From the NCBI GenBank assembly GCA_009602725.1, contig WELB01000041.1, positions 511,305 through 542,446 on the forward strand: a stretch of 31,142 bases of DNA, written 5' to 3'. The DNA is from Spirogloea muscicola (lineage: Eukaryota > Streptophyta > Zygnematophyceae > Spirogloeales > Spirogloeaceae). Shown piece after piece: positions 16,901 to 29,149 of the stretch. The notes under the pieces are model-generated. The model was not told where the DNA came from, searched no databases, and saw only the letters and a program-made list of their open reading frames with translations. Position numbers and translations under genes: made by a program. Position 1 is the stretch's first letter. Every line of letters begins with the position of its first letter.

Positions 16901-17337
16901 GTACATGCATTTCTGTAGTGTTTGCGTGAAGTGAGCACAACCTGGAACTCGCCTCGCCACCCAGGTGCTAGAGACAGCGGCGGAGCGCACCAATGCTAAA
17001 CCCTGGACCTCGAGATCGGGAGACTAAACCCTAGCACTAGTGTCAAGCTTCTTGACACTAGTGCTAGGCTCAGCGTCTCGGAGCTCGGAGCTCAGCGTCT
17101 GAGTGGAGCCATGAACCCCAAGCCCTGGACAGCGGCGCGGCGCACCTGTAGGTGACGTCGGGGCTGGCGCCAATGAAGGCGCCGCCGAGGAAGTTGAGGA
17201 GCGCCCGCGGCGGGCCCCGCGGCGCGTACACCTGGCACTGCCCGACGCGGCGGAAGGCCGGGTACGACCCCAGCCACGCAGCCGACTGTGGCGCCGCGGC
17301 GGCGGCGGCGGCGGCGGCGGCGGATCTGGCTCCGCCN
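13931..17337 (-). CDS. DUF1350 family protein (alpha/beta-hydrolase-like)
   Basis: DUF1350 proteins are conserved in cyanobacteria, algae and plants, probably plastid-located; biochemical function is unproven. Exons on the minus strand: ~17337-17146, 16575-16372, 16086-16026, 15752-15690, 15328-15253, 14947-14859, 14665-14576, 14326-14144, 14059-13931, with matching phases. Visible signatures: LLNFLGGAFIGASPDVTY, LLVKEGYLVVATPYEVTFDH, the nucleophile elbow VGHSNGALMQVLIGSL (G-x-S-x-G, Ser formed across the 16372/16086 splice), ANAILSFNNKGATGAVPFFE, VRDGVVEFAPSPSENR, and KFEIDTIDETDILE near the end. A stop at 13931-13933 ends the protein in FFDSL. The start is uncertain: an N at 17337 sits in what would read CCATGGC on the minus strand if it were A on the plus strand, but that ATG is out of frame with the rest. 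A missing short exon between 15753 and 16025 cannot be excluded. Confidence 0.88.
17030..17068. repeat. Perfect 18-bp inverted repeat with 3-nt loop in DUF1350 intron 1
   Basis: The arm 17030-17047 (CCTAGCACTAGTGTCAAG) is exactly complementary to 17051-17068, with CTT between. It directly abuts a telomere-like CTAAACCCTAG motif (17024-17034); a second CTAAACCC lies at 16996. The hairpin would form in both RNA and DNA. No transposon ends or target-site duplication were identified. Confidence 0.85.
17294..17322. repeat. GGC microsatellite in the DUF1350 first exon
   Basis: A run of GGC/GCG units encodes poly-Ala in the DUF1350 frame on the minus strand, just upstream of SAAWLGSYPAFRRVG. It ends close to the ambiguous base at 17337. 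Together these make the start of that gene unreliable. Confidence 0.8.
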
Positions 17338-17576
17338 TGGCCCGCCCGGCAACTGCTGGCGACGGCGTGTGACGGGGGATGCCGTCACGCGGCTGACGGG
17401 CCTCCCCTTAACAGGAGAAAACCCCTCACCATCTGGAGCCGCGCTCCATTCCACACGTTTTCCTCGTCAGAGCTCCCAATGGGCCGGAGCCAACGGCCAG
17501 TGGCATCAGGACCTCCTGCTTTGGCCAACCACAGCCGTCGCCCTTTGCTGGAAGCGTCTGCCACCTTGCAATACAA
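17338..17576. promoter_or_regulatory. Shared divergent promoter region, DUF1350 (-) / PrmA (+)
   Basis: This lies between the first recognisable DUF1350 codons and the proposed PrmA start. It is GC-rich without a recognisable TATA element. Long open frames cross it on both strands but change composition across the N, and I do not trust them as genes. The promoter role is inferred from gene arrangement only. Confidence 0.35.
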
Positions 17577-20500
17577 TGCGGCTATCATCGAGTCTGCAGC
17601 GCTCCCAGGCACTCGCGATTCGCCAGCGTGCTGGTCGTGCATTCGCGCAGGCCCGTGGCTTCCGTGGTGCTGGTTTGGCTCCTCAGTATGGCGTATCAGC
17701 CCCCTCAGCCAGCTCACTACCCAGTTAACAGGACACTCGTAAGGCTACAACTGGCCTCCAGTTTACTTTCATGCGCACCGCGCGCCTTCCCTCTGAGTCT
17801 ACTTCCATCTGAGCGCGCGCTCGTTGCCAAACGCCATCTGCCCCCCCCTGCGGCATCGGTGGCGGCGGCTCCTGCGGCATCGGTGGCGGCGGCTTCGGCG
17901 ACGGCAGAGCGGCAGCGGCGGCGACGGCGGCAGCGGCGGCGGCATGCTGTCGCTGCAGGCCGTCCTCGACGGCGACCGCGCTGTGAGCCGCCGCCACCGC
18001 CACCGCCGTCGCCGCCGCCGCCGCCGCAGGAGCACATCTGGCCCGCATGATGCCCCTAACCCTAGAATTCAAATCTAAATCCTAAACGCCAGGGCGCGCT
18101 GATGGACGCGCTACTGGAGCACGGCGCGGCCGCCTGCAGCGTGGAGGACGCACACCTGGGGACCGCCGCCGAGCAGGAGGTACTCGATCCTGGCCCCTCA
18201 AACACAAAGCCTTAACCCGGTCACTACATCAAAGGCAGTGTTCGGCCTAAGCATTAGCCCGTCTCCGCTGCCGACAACCACCATGGGTGCCAGCTGCCAC
18301 AACAATGCCGCCACTGGCACACCATTATCCTGCCGTAACTGCCGTAGTTACTGTGAAGCTGCCAGTCACGTGAACCCCTGGCCGAGCAGGCCTGGCGCCT
18401 CCGAGCTCACCCCGCGCGAGCGAGCCGCGGCCGTTGGATGGGCGCAGATCTACGCCGCTGGGCCGCTGCCGTGGCAGGCCCCGGAGCAACGCCAGCCGCT
18501 CTGGCAGCAGGTCTTGTGCCTCTAACCCTAAATCCTAAACCCCAAACCTGTATCCTAAACCCTTAACCCATCATGGGTTCCTTCCCTTGCATCCGCAGCT
18601 CCTTGCGCTGGTTTTGCTTGCCTGCCGTCCATGTGGGCTTCAGTAGCCGCAGCTCGTGCAAGACGGCAGTGGCAGAAGTCGCTGACGCTCTCGCGCCCTT
18701 GGTGCTGGTCTCGCAGAGCCGCTTGGTGGCCCTGTTTTTTTGCACCAGCGATGCAGCGGCAGCACTGGCCGCTGCCGCCACCGCCGCCGGTCTCGACTCA
18801 GTGCCCAGCTTCTCACTTGAGTACATTGCCAACAAGGACTGGATAAGCCATGTACAGGTGCAGGATCTGAGAAGATTATCTCGGAGGACTTATGGCTAGA
18901 AGTATACTTAAGAGGGAAACTAAGACTAAGAGAAAACACTCAGCCAAGCTTAGAGTGCATCAGTGGTGCGGTGCTCTTTGTCATTGAGCTCGAACTCTTT
19001 GCGCCGTAACTCGGCACTTTGGACGTGCATGAAGCCCCCCTGCATTTGCAGCAGTCCATGGTGGGCCCCTTAGTGTTGCTCGGACACACTGCAACTTAAT
19101 GGTAGTGCTGATGGTGCGCTGAGACTGCTGGCTGTGTTGTCTGCGGCAGAGACTGTATTGCTCCACAGAAGTCGCTGATGGCCTCTGGGTTGTGCCCAGC
19201 TGGGAGACGGAGCTTCCCCCTGTGAGACTCAACTGTCCAGCTCTAACAGATTTTGAGCCCAACTGCAGCTTTCCTGTGCCTTCCTCCATCCACAACACCA
19301 GAGCCGCCAGTACTCAAAGCTCCCTCAGACCTTGTCCATTCTTTTGGGCTGGCCTTTCCCAGCCACCAGTCAATCTGGCCGCGCTTTCTCAAACCCAGTC
19401 ATTAGGCCCCTCCCTGGTTCTCTGCCACTATCTCAGTCCATTTGGATAACCTCTGCTTGTCCTCGGCAAATAGGTGCGGATCCCATGAATGTAGACTTCA
19501 GAGCCTAACTTGTGAAACTCCTTGGAGCTGCTTGCCCTCTTCAACAACCTTCGGCACGTTGGCCACTTGCTTGATGAGTTTTTCCACGATGGAATATTCG
19601 CTGCACTTCTTTAGTGCAAGCTGGGTCATAGTGTCTTTATTAGGCATAACACCTCAGGTTCCCAAGTGGTGGAGTCCAGGGCTTGGTTGCTATGAGTCTA
19701 TATCATCAACTACAGGAGCAGACTGCATGATAGTTGTGTTTGCTTGTTAAATTTGGAGACAAGACCATAATCAGGCAGTAATTGACTTGGAATACCACAG
19801 GACCCTGCAGCGCTGAGCATCCTGCTGGAGCCCGGCGTGGCGTTTGGCACGGGCGACCACCCAACCACACGCCTGTGCCTCCGGTGGCTCAAGAGTGTGG
19901 TGCGTCGTCGTCTCTGCACTTGCTCTTGCTGCCGGAGCTCATCTGTGACATTCATTCCTGATTTGCCAGGGGTTTTCGAAGGCCAAGAACGCTTGCAAAG
20001 CATACCTCAAGACCCTCATCATGATCTTTGTCGGCCGCGAAGGTGAACGGCGGCGAAGTGATCCTGGACTATGGATGCGGCTCCGGCATCCTGTCACTGG
20101 CAGCGCTCAAGGTGAGCATCGCTGTCCTTCTCTGAAGACTCACGCTGTCTACACTCACAGACACCGACCCTCCCTAGTGGACCACTAACCCCATTTCTCT
20201 AGTGTAGAGCAGCTCTTGTATTGAAAATCACATCCGCTGACTCCAAGTCCTGTTTCTCCGCTGCCGAGCAGCTGCAAGGCTCACGGGCCGTTGGCGTTGA
20301 CATCGACCCCCTCGCTGTCTCCTCAGCTATGCACAATGCGCGCCTCAATGGGTATGCGCCACCTGTGTTCGAGACCGTTCTGAGGGCTCCTGATGGCGGG
20401 GACCCTGCAGCTCCTGGACGGCTCCAGCAAGCCGGCAAGTGGCCAGCATCAGAGGGAGCCGGCTTGTTTGACATTGTTGTGGCCAACATATTGGTGGGCC

Positions 20501-20908
20501 CCTTGCTGCTGTTGGCGCCGCTGCTCGCCAGCTATGCCAGGCCAGGAGGCAGGATCGCTCTCTCGGGCATCCTCACCTCGCAGGTGAGCGAACGCCTGCT
20601 ACAGCGCTTGTCCGTGAGCGTGGGTCAAGGAGAAGGGACTTGCTTTTATGGATGTCTTTGCGTGTGATTCCCAAAGTGTCTGGATGTGGGAGTGCTAAAG
20701 AAATGAAAGTGAGCTAAGCATCATTGGTGACAGCGGAGATTCTATATTCAAGGTGCCTCACAGGCTTCTGATGAGGGTACACTCTATTGCTGAGCAGGTG
20801 GCTGCAGTCACGGAAGCTTACGGGCCATTCATGGTCGATGTCTCCTTTACTGAGGAGGATGGTTGGGCGTGCATACAAGGGACACGCAGCGCTAGAAGTC
20901 GATGTTGA
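17577..20908 (+). CDS. Ribosomal protein L11 methyltransferase-like (PrmA family), organelle-type
   Basis: SAM-dependent methyltransferase; the family methylates ribosomal protein L11, in plants in organelles. Firm exons: 18093-18179, 18448-18510, 18717-18857, 19150-19221, 19801-19899, 20043-20111, 20272-20583, 20798-20908, all phase 0, giving 317 residues. Signatures: [23 protein letters not shown] joined to [40 protein letters not shown]; motif [59 protein letters not shown]; and [17 protein letters not shown] before the stop. The start is inferred: an ATG at 17577 opens an Arg/Ser/Ala-rich peptide ([18 protein letters not shown]) that looks like a targeting sequence, but the exon or exons joining it to 18093 could not be fixed. 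The gene converges on the SR-protein gene. Confidence 0.88.
17836..18035. repeat. GC-rich imperfect trinucleotide region (GGC/GCC-type)
   Basis: This contains two copies of a CTGCGGCATCGGTGGCGGCG unit (from about 17847 and 17871), followed by GGC/GAC-rich sequence and a CCG/CGC tract near 17990-18030. Open frames exist in every direction and are compositional. It lies in the poorly resolved 5' part of PrmA, so part could be coding. Confidence 0.65.
18517..18570 (+). repeat. Cluster of telomere-like motifs in a PrmA intron
   Basis: Starting right after the donor at 18511, the intron carries TAACCCTAAATCC, TAAACCCCAAACC, TATCCTAAACCC and TTAACCC in succession. They are degenerate copies of the plant-type telomere repeat CCCTAAA. 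A second such cluster (18051-18088) lies just before the acceptor of the exon at 18093. Confidence 0.8.
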
Positions 20909-21805
20909 TGTTTGGACCATACGTTATCATTAAGCCCAATAATTTGATCAGTAGCTGACTTCAGTTTGTTAACAGAGGTGAAGATGCAGCGACCTGCAAG
21001 TGAATCAATAGTAAGAGTCGCCAGAGCAGCTGCAGGCGACAACACAGCTAGCTTGAAATTTTGACAAAGTAAGGTCTGACAATCACTTACGCACCTTTTC
21101 TCCTCGCTAGCAACAGTTTCATCTATTTGATGGGTGCCTTTCGGGCTATCACCTGCCCCTTGCTGAGGGTGTACAGTGGGCATGCAGATTCTTGTTCCTC
21201 GTCAAGCAGCACAAACCAACAACCTTGCGCATACAACTCAAGCTTTGTCCTGTATCATTTTTGGCAGCCCTCCCAGCACTTCACCTTGATTGCAGCCCAT
21301 TACGCACCCATTGGTGAAGCGATGGCACTTGTGCTTCTGCCAATGCAGAAGACGCCATTGGAACTAATGCAGTATTCGAGTCTAAGATGCAAAAAGGTTA
21401 ACAGCAGGTTTCAAGGAGAGTATTTCATTATTCAGTCAGCTTCTTAAGAGCAAGACCTATGACATGCGGAAAGAATGTCAACATTTCGGTTGCCCACAAG
21501 TGGCTTGTAAGAGCACCTTCAAAAAGCAATATTCTGTCTCTGCTTGACAGAATTCTAGCGCACATATGCACACTCTTAGATCTTCATTGACACGACCTGC
21601 GCCAGGCACCTGCGTCACGAATGGTCAGCACACATTGCAAAAGCCTTCTCCTCCATCTGCTGCTCCTTGTTGCTTGCACGTAAGTCCATCCTCCTGTCAG
21701 ACACGAGGTTATGGGACTGTCCATCAGACAGCCCAGCTCTTGATGGGATACTTGCCTCCAGTGCCAGCAAGCACGTTGGCCGGAAACTTTGTTCTGCAGT
21801 CACCA
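20909..21805. other. Convergent intergenic region, PrmA (+) / SR protein (-)
   Basis: This holds the 3' UTRs of two convergent genes. Open frames of 80-120 codons exist on both strands, but none continues a neighbouring exon in phase and I recognise no family. I see no transposon or RNA gene here. Confidence 0.55.
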
Positions 21806-24450
21806 CTAAGCTTCGTCCTCTGCCGGCGCCGCAATGGAAGGCTCATCATCCTTCAACTCGTCGCCAGCTGGAGCACCATCCTGCGGCTGCGCAGCATGCA
21901 ACTAAGGGATGAAGACAAGTTCCAATCTAATATCAACCCCCACAGTGTTAGCCTCATCCCACACACTCAAGCACAGCTAAACAGAAAGCTCTTGCAAAAT
22001 ACATATGTGCAACAAAGGTAATGTTCCGCACCGCAGGCGCTTACCTCGTCAACTTCGTCAACAGGCACATCTCCGTCAACCTTGACATCTTCCTTTGCAT
22101 CCGGTGCAGTATACCCATCGCCCTTCTGCAAGCGGCACAACTTTCAAGTCAGCGGTGTCTTAGAACATTCTGCAGGCTGTCCTTAAGTACTTGACAAGTG
22201 AGAATAAGGGAAGGGTTTGCCTAGCCTTTTCAATTCAGCTCATGCCAAACTTCTAAGATCTGGTGCATTCATATGCTACAGTCTACGAGATGGTACATAC
22301 AGGTGCGACTTCAGGCGGCGGGGACTTAGAAGCGGGGCTGCGGCTCTTAGAGACTGAGCGCGAGCGCGACCGGGACGGAGACCTGCATTGATATGAGTGA
22401 AGATAAATAACTGCTGCATCCCACAGGACTTGAACATCAACAATATTTTAGAGACCTTCAACTATGTGCATGGCTGACAGCTTTGAGAGACAGTGACAAA
22501 CGCTTCCAACTGAAGACTCAATACAGCTCTCGAATATCAGCTCATTGTGCATGTGCCAACCGCACAATGAAATACTTGCACGCATCACAAAGGAGGACTC
22601 TTGGTCCCAACACCTATGTGACAATTATACATCTCCTTCATCAAGGACGCTGCTGTTCACAACTTCATTAATGATATGCGCTGACACGCCCAACAGCAGC
22701 AAGTAGGTCTGAACAATTCACCGCGATGGAGAGCGTGACCGCGAGTGAGAGCGCGACCGCGAGCGGGAGCGGTCCGACCGTGAACGTGACCGGCTCGGCG
22801 AGCGGGAGTAGCTGCACCACATTTCAGTAGCAGGCTATCAGCAAGTAACCCGCGAGAAGACATGCTTAAAGATAGATTGCGATGCATTTGGATTGATGGG
22901 AAAATTTGACTAAGAACGTAGGGATGCCAGGGTTGTGTTGTGAGGAGCCCATATATCCCAATCAAATGTACGAGGCAAACATCACTGTTGCTCGTACCTG
23001 CGGCTGCGGCTGCGCCGTGCATCACTACCCCTGTCCTCCTTCACCTGGCCAGGATGTAGCCAGTATGGACAGTGACCACACAACCAGTGAGCTTCACATG
23101 GAAATGCATGTGCCAAAAGCGCTGTCTTGCTTGTCCTACTGATACATCACCAACTGACTGCCCAATCGTAACTTGCAACGTGCATCAAAATCCATATGAT
23201 TGGTTGAATAAAATCAACATTGTCGAGGGATATGGAACACGAGGTCAGAGGGAATGTAGCTGAGACGGCTCACGCGGATGTACGCCCTGGCGAAGGGGTT
23301 CCGAAATTCTGAATCGTCCAGTTTCTTGATCTGAAGAAAGGAGGCAGGAGACGGCAGATCTCAGATCAGTTTCCAGCAACAGATGGTTGTGTCTAATGAT
23401 AGGTATAAATTTAGAATGCGACATTGCAACAGGTTGCTTTAGTGTCTTGTATTAGTGTCTTGTAACGGCCATGATCTATTAGAGCTGACATTGCAAGGGA
23501 GCACTTAGTGCTATTGACTGCGAGCAACTCGTGCAACGTACCGCGTACTTCATGTCATCGCCTGTGACATAGTCAACAATCCCCATGGCGCCTGCACGTG
23601 CACGGTGGCTGCTTCTCATCAATCGACCAAGAAAGCACGAAATTTGTTGGCCGCATCTTGTCATACAACCAAGAAAGCTCAACAGATGTACATGTTGTGC
23701 ATGTGCAGACTAACAGCAGGAGGTGAGGGTCAAATTGCATGCGCCTTGAGAATGGATGAGGCAGCTGCGAGCACACCGTTGCCATCACGAAAGACCTGGG
23801 CGAAGCACACATCGCCAGCCTTCCGCATGTGGTCCTGGTAATATCAAGAAAAGAAAGAAAGAAACCATCAGCCTCCAGTTGGGATCATTCCATGGGTTGA
23901 TATTGTTGCTTGGCACTGGCTAGCATGAGAAGAATGTGAGTTCTGGAGGCTACCAAAACCTGGCCCACCTTGAGGTCCTGCCACGATGCTGATGCTGGAA
24001 GGCCAGTTACAATCACTGCAAGTGCAGCAGCATCACAACGGATTACTTTAGGGATGAGGTGTGCTTTAGTGGATAGAGCAGCTTACTAAAACAGCGTGTA
24101 AGGGCACCAACTCAAGCAGTTGTTGCCTCTCTTCTACAAGTCTTGGCATCGCGGTCTATAATCAGCTTTTCAAAGTACATAGCTTCTTTTTCAGCTTGGA
24201 GCAGTTCAACACCAACATGATCCAGTGGATGAAAGATGGTTGTATACTGACAACTTGGTAGTTTGGAGCACTAGGCACTGCCATGCAGAACCACAACTGT
24301 AAAGCAGCAGGGCATATGGCAGCTTGCAATATGCACAGCACACCTCGATATTCGGAGCGCCGCGAAACACCACCACCCCGGCCGCCACCGTACCCGCCGC
24401 CGCCGCCGCCGCCGCCGCCGCCTCCTCCGCCGCCGCCGCCGCCGCCGCGG
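21806..24450 (-). CDS. SR splicing factor, SRSF1/SR34-like (RRM2, RS domain, acidic tail); 5' part not found
   Basis: Nuclear splicing regulator that binds exonic enhancers. Exons on the minus strand: ~24450-24344, 24015-23969, 23834-23777, 23591-23542, 23330-23274, 23044-22998, 22811-22722, 22382-22301, 22125-22045, 21886-21806, all in phase. The first visible exon encodes a poly-Gly linker ending YGGGRGGGVSRRSEYR. RRM2 follows: [20 protein letters not shown] with the invariant SWQDLKDH, then AGDVCFAQVFRDGNGAMG, IVDYVTGDDMKYA, and LDDSEFRNPFARAYIRV. An RS domain (SRSPSRSRSRSDRSRSRSRS) follows. Unusually, the protein continues into a tail of about 60 residues rich in Asp, Glu and Pro and ends APAEDEA at a TAG (21806-21808). 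SR34-type proteins normally begin with RRM1; no RRM1 exon was found between this linker and the divergent BiP start only about 150 bp away. The gene is either truncated, misassembled at the CCG repeat, or an RRM2-only form. Confidence 0.88.
24392..24449. repeat. CCG/CCT microsatellite encoding the SR-protein poly-Gly linker
   Basis: About 58 nt of CCG units with CCT interruptions on the plus strand read as about 18 consecutive Gly codons on the minus strand. It lies immediately 5' of the SR-protein RRM2. Such a tract could easily collapse or misjoin in assembly, exactly where RRM1 should adjoin. Confidence 0.9.
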
Positions 24451-24602
24451 TTAATACAGGCCGCCAGCCATCGGCGGCAGCCGCAGCTCAGAGCCGTTGG
24501 CTCTGTTGCCTCCGCGGCGGCCTGTGAAGCTCCGGTTATACTGCCTTGCAGCTCCAGCTCCCACAAGACGACCTCCACTGCCTTCGTCCCAACGAGCACG
24601 CG
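24451..24602. promoter_or_regulatory. Short divergent region between SR protein (-) and BiP (+)
   Basis: Only about 150 bp separate the SR-protein linker exon from the BiP start codon. I searched by eye for a canonical ER stress element (CCAAT-N9-CCACG) and for heat-shock elements and found neither. An Arg/Gly-rich frame on the minus strand (24705-24451, containing GRRGGNRANGSELRLPP) ends here but is out of phase with the linker. Confidence 0.35.
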
Positions 24603-26498
<1,896 letters not shown>

Positions 26499-26545
26499 NC
26501 ACTGCCGCCGCAGTGAGCTCGGGCGCAGGCCCTGCGCGGCCCGCC

Positions 26546-27881
26546 ATGGCGGCGCTGGCGAGGTTGCTGCTCCTCGCGCTGCTCCTCTGCGCGCTCGCAG
26601 CGCAGGGGGCCCGCGCCCAGCGCCGCCGCGTGCACATCCCGGACGAGCTCGACGACGTCGTCGACGACGAGGAGGACGAGGAGGTGCGCCAAACCCCACC
26701 CTAAACCCTAAACCTCCACGCGCCCTGCTCCTGTGCGCCTGCCCGTCCTTCCACCACACGGCGAGGTGGAGCTCCGCGAGCACAGGGTCGGCTGCCATGG
26801 CGGCGACGACGGATGACGTGGAAAGGGATAACCTGCCTGTTTTGAAATAATGGAAGGCCAAAGTGGCTGAGTACATCGGCAAGCACATCTGATGACGCAC
26901 AGTACTATTTTGAAAACGAGGGATGAGCGGTAGGATAGTGCGGTAGGATAGTGCTTGAGGATTGCCGGGGGAACTTAGGGAGTGGACATGGACACTGCTG
27001 CCGCTGACCGTGCCGCCGCCACGGTTGTGCGGCCAATGCCCGCCCGTTGGTGCTGATGTCATGCTGTTATCTTGGCCACCTTAGTATAGTGATTCGATGC
27101 ATGAAGCCCCTACTGCACTAACTCTTGCCTGAACTGTGGCTGTAGTCGGCAACCCTATCATGTCATATTCACTGCGCGCCTTCCCTCTCTCTCACTGCCT
27201 GCAGTGGAGGGAGTGGGGCAAGAAGCGGGCCAAGGCTGCGCCGTTCAAGGACCTCAACAAGATGGACCCCATGGAGGCCATGCGCGAGGCGCAGCGCTCC
27301 CGCCAGGGCGCCGCCATGGGCTTCGCCAAGCTGCGATACGACCCCGACCGCCCTGCCGTGAGCCTGCCACAAGCAGCGTTCGTCTGCCGCTGTCGCCGCT
27401 GCTGGATCCTGGCCGCTGTCGGCGGATGAAGCTGGCTCTCATTCTTAGGCTGAGACTTGGGCTGCCTCTGGTCGGACAGGAGGAGGCGTCCAAGATCGCT
27501 GCACGGTGGACACAGCTGCTCAAGACGGGCTCCGTCATCTCCCGCATCTACGCTGTGGACGCCAACACCATCCTCCTCCACATGGACTCATACGCCGACG
27601 TACCCGAGGTCAAGCAGTTTGTTCTCAGCCGTGACGAGGCGTACGAGTTCAAAGCCAACGAGAAGACGTACAGGCGGCCCGGCGACCCGCCGCTGGAGCA
27701 AATCGCTGCAGACATCCAACGGCAGGAGGAGGAGCGGCGCAAAAGCATGGAGGCCGAGCGCAAAGCGGAGCGCCGCGCCAAGAAGGAGGAGGAGGAGCGA
27801 CGGCAGCGGCAAGCGGAGGACGACGAGAAGGGAAGTGTCGGTGGAGGGGGCGTGGATGCACCCATCGCCGACGAGCTCTGA
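26546..27881 (+). CDS. MESD-like ER-lumen chaperone (LRP-chaperone domain)
   Basis: In animals MESD is an ER chaperone for YWTD beta-propeller/EGF modules of LDL-receptor-related proteins; the algal client is unknown. Exons 26546-26683, 27205-27357 and 27480-27881 are all phase 0 and give 230 residues. There is a signal peptide (MAALARLLLLALLLCALAAQ), then an acidic stretch (DELDDVVDDEEDEE), then the MESD core: WGKKRAKAAPFKDLNKMDP, GFAKLRYDP, EEASKIAARWTQLLKTGSV, RIYAVDANTILLHMDSYADV, VKQFVLSRDEAYEFKAN, KTYRRPGD. A charged Lys/Arg/Glu-rich helix follows and the protein ends PIADEL, a KDEL/HDEL-like retention tail (animal MESD ends in a similar tetrapeptide). The ATG sits in GCCGCCATGG-like context. 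The gene starts 47 bp after the N that cuts BiP, so true adjacency to BiP depends on that join. Confidence 0.88.
26690..26716 (+). repeat. Telomere-like motifs at the start of MESD-like intron 1
   Basis: CAAACCCCACCCTAAACCCTAAACCTCC begins within 10 nt of the donor at 26684 and includes two consecutive CCCTAAA units, the cleanest example in the window. It is inside the intron, and the first TAA would terminate the unspliced frame. Confidence 0.85.
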
Positions 27882-29149
27882 GGATGCCAGTGGAGCATGC
27901 ATTGGACACCGACTACGTGATCGATCCAGGGCAAGTTGCGGGCGGCCTTCTCATGCAGCGGGGCACGCAGAGCCTAAACCTGGTGTGACATCTCAGGACT
28001 TAAGGTCACACGTTAAGAACCCCAAGGCCTGGGGGCCATCTCATCTGGGGCCGCTGCGCTCCACAATGCTTTTTGCTCCAGCACTCTGCATGCTGGCAGA
28101 GCTGCGGTGCTGCAGATCCCTGCCATCACAATGCATCTCTGCGCAGCACTGATGTTGGTGAAGGCGATCAAGTTGCACTTTGGCTGCACGACACACAGGG
28201 ACAGCTTTCTTGCCAATCACTGTGAAGTTGTCTCTCAATGTTGCTAGGGTTGACAATCTGGGACTGCGCAGTTGACACCGTCCTGCATTGGTGTAGACGA
28301 GCCATCTGGGTTTACTGGTTTTATGAAGCTCCTACCAGCTTGTGATTAACGTGGGCTTACAGAATCTCATATTGCACGACCTACGCAAGGGCCAGCTCCC
28401 AGTGGTTCTGCTTGAGTTCACCCAGCCAGGCCCCACCTTTGTCTCGGTGCCACTGGAAGCAGAGGGAACAAGCCAAAGAGGGAGCGCTAGAGGAGTGGGC
28501 TCTCCCTACAATAGGAAGAGGAAGGACGATGATGATGGAGTGTTGAAGGGCAGGAGGGTCTCGAGCTGGCCAACGGGACGCCTCTGCTCCATGCGTGTCA
28601 CACAATAGCAATAAAGAATGGTTGCACGCAGAGCCAAATGGGCTTCTGGGAGCGCTTCTGAGCACAGAGAGTCTATGGGCATGTGTGCGGAGCAGCAAGG
28701 GACGACCCTTGCTGGGCGAGCGCCAGCGTGGGCATGCTCAAAATAGGAGGCCGCGCAACCAGCTGAAAGCTTTGAGGACGACTTTGACTGGCTTCGGAGC
28801 GCGCATGAGGTCCAAGGGGCTCTGCCCTGGCAGGACAATCACAACCTGCAAAGCGTGCAGCACATAAGCATGAGCAGCATGCACAGCAAGTTGGCCGCGT
28901 TCTTCTAGCACGATATGTTGAAAGCCCATCAATGATTGGCCACTTTGTGCAGACTGGCAGTCTAGTCTGACGCTCTCCTGACCGTCTTGGAGGTGTTAAG
29001 TGTGGCTTCAGCTTACAACCTGTCCGGCATGGGAAGACATAGTGTAATCCAAGGAGCTAGCAGGTCAGGGTTGTTAATTCAGCATCAGTGGTGCTCAGTG
29101 ATCAGTGACTGAGCTGCGTAAACCAATGACTAGCTGACCCTACATAACC
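27882..29149. other. Convergent intergenic region, MESD-like (+) / 3D-domain (-)
   Basis: This holds the 3' UTRs of two convergent genes. An 88-codon frame on the plus strand (28342-28608) and overlapping minus frames show no recognisable domain or splice continuity, so I call no gene. No repeats or RNA genes were recognised. Confidence 0.5.

Noticed and set aside
17152-18078. Long plus-strand frames with poly-Arg, poly-Ala and poly-Pro runs
   Set aside because: They are products of GGC/CCG repeats in every frame and of antisense to DUF1350. Only the short MRLSSSLQ peptide at 17577 was kept, as a tentative PrmA start.
18517-18570. Telomere-like cluster as a true interstitial telomere or chromosome fusion point
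   Set aside because: Copies are short and degenerate, lie within an intron of an otherwise continuous gene, and recur in other introns.
26731-26850. Possible extra MESD-like exon in intron 1 (around CTGCCATGGCGGCGACGACGG)
   Set aside because: Exons 26546-26683 and 27205-27357 join in phase without it, and it ends quickly in stops.
28342-28608. 88-codon plus-strand frame as a small gene
   Set aside because: No domain, no splice partner, no supporting context; it lies in a convergent 3' region.
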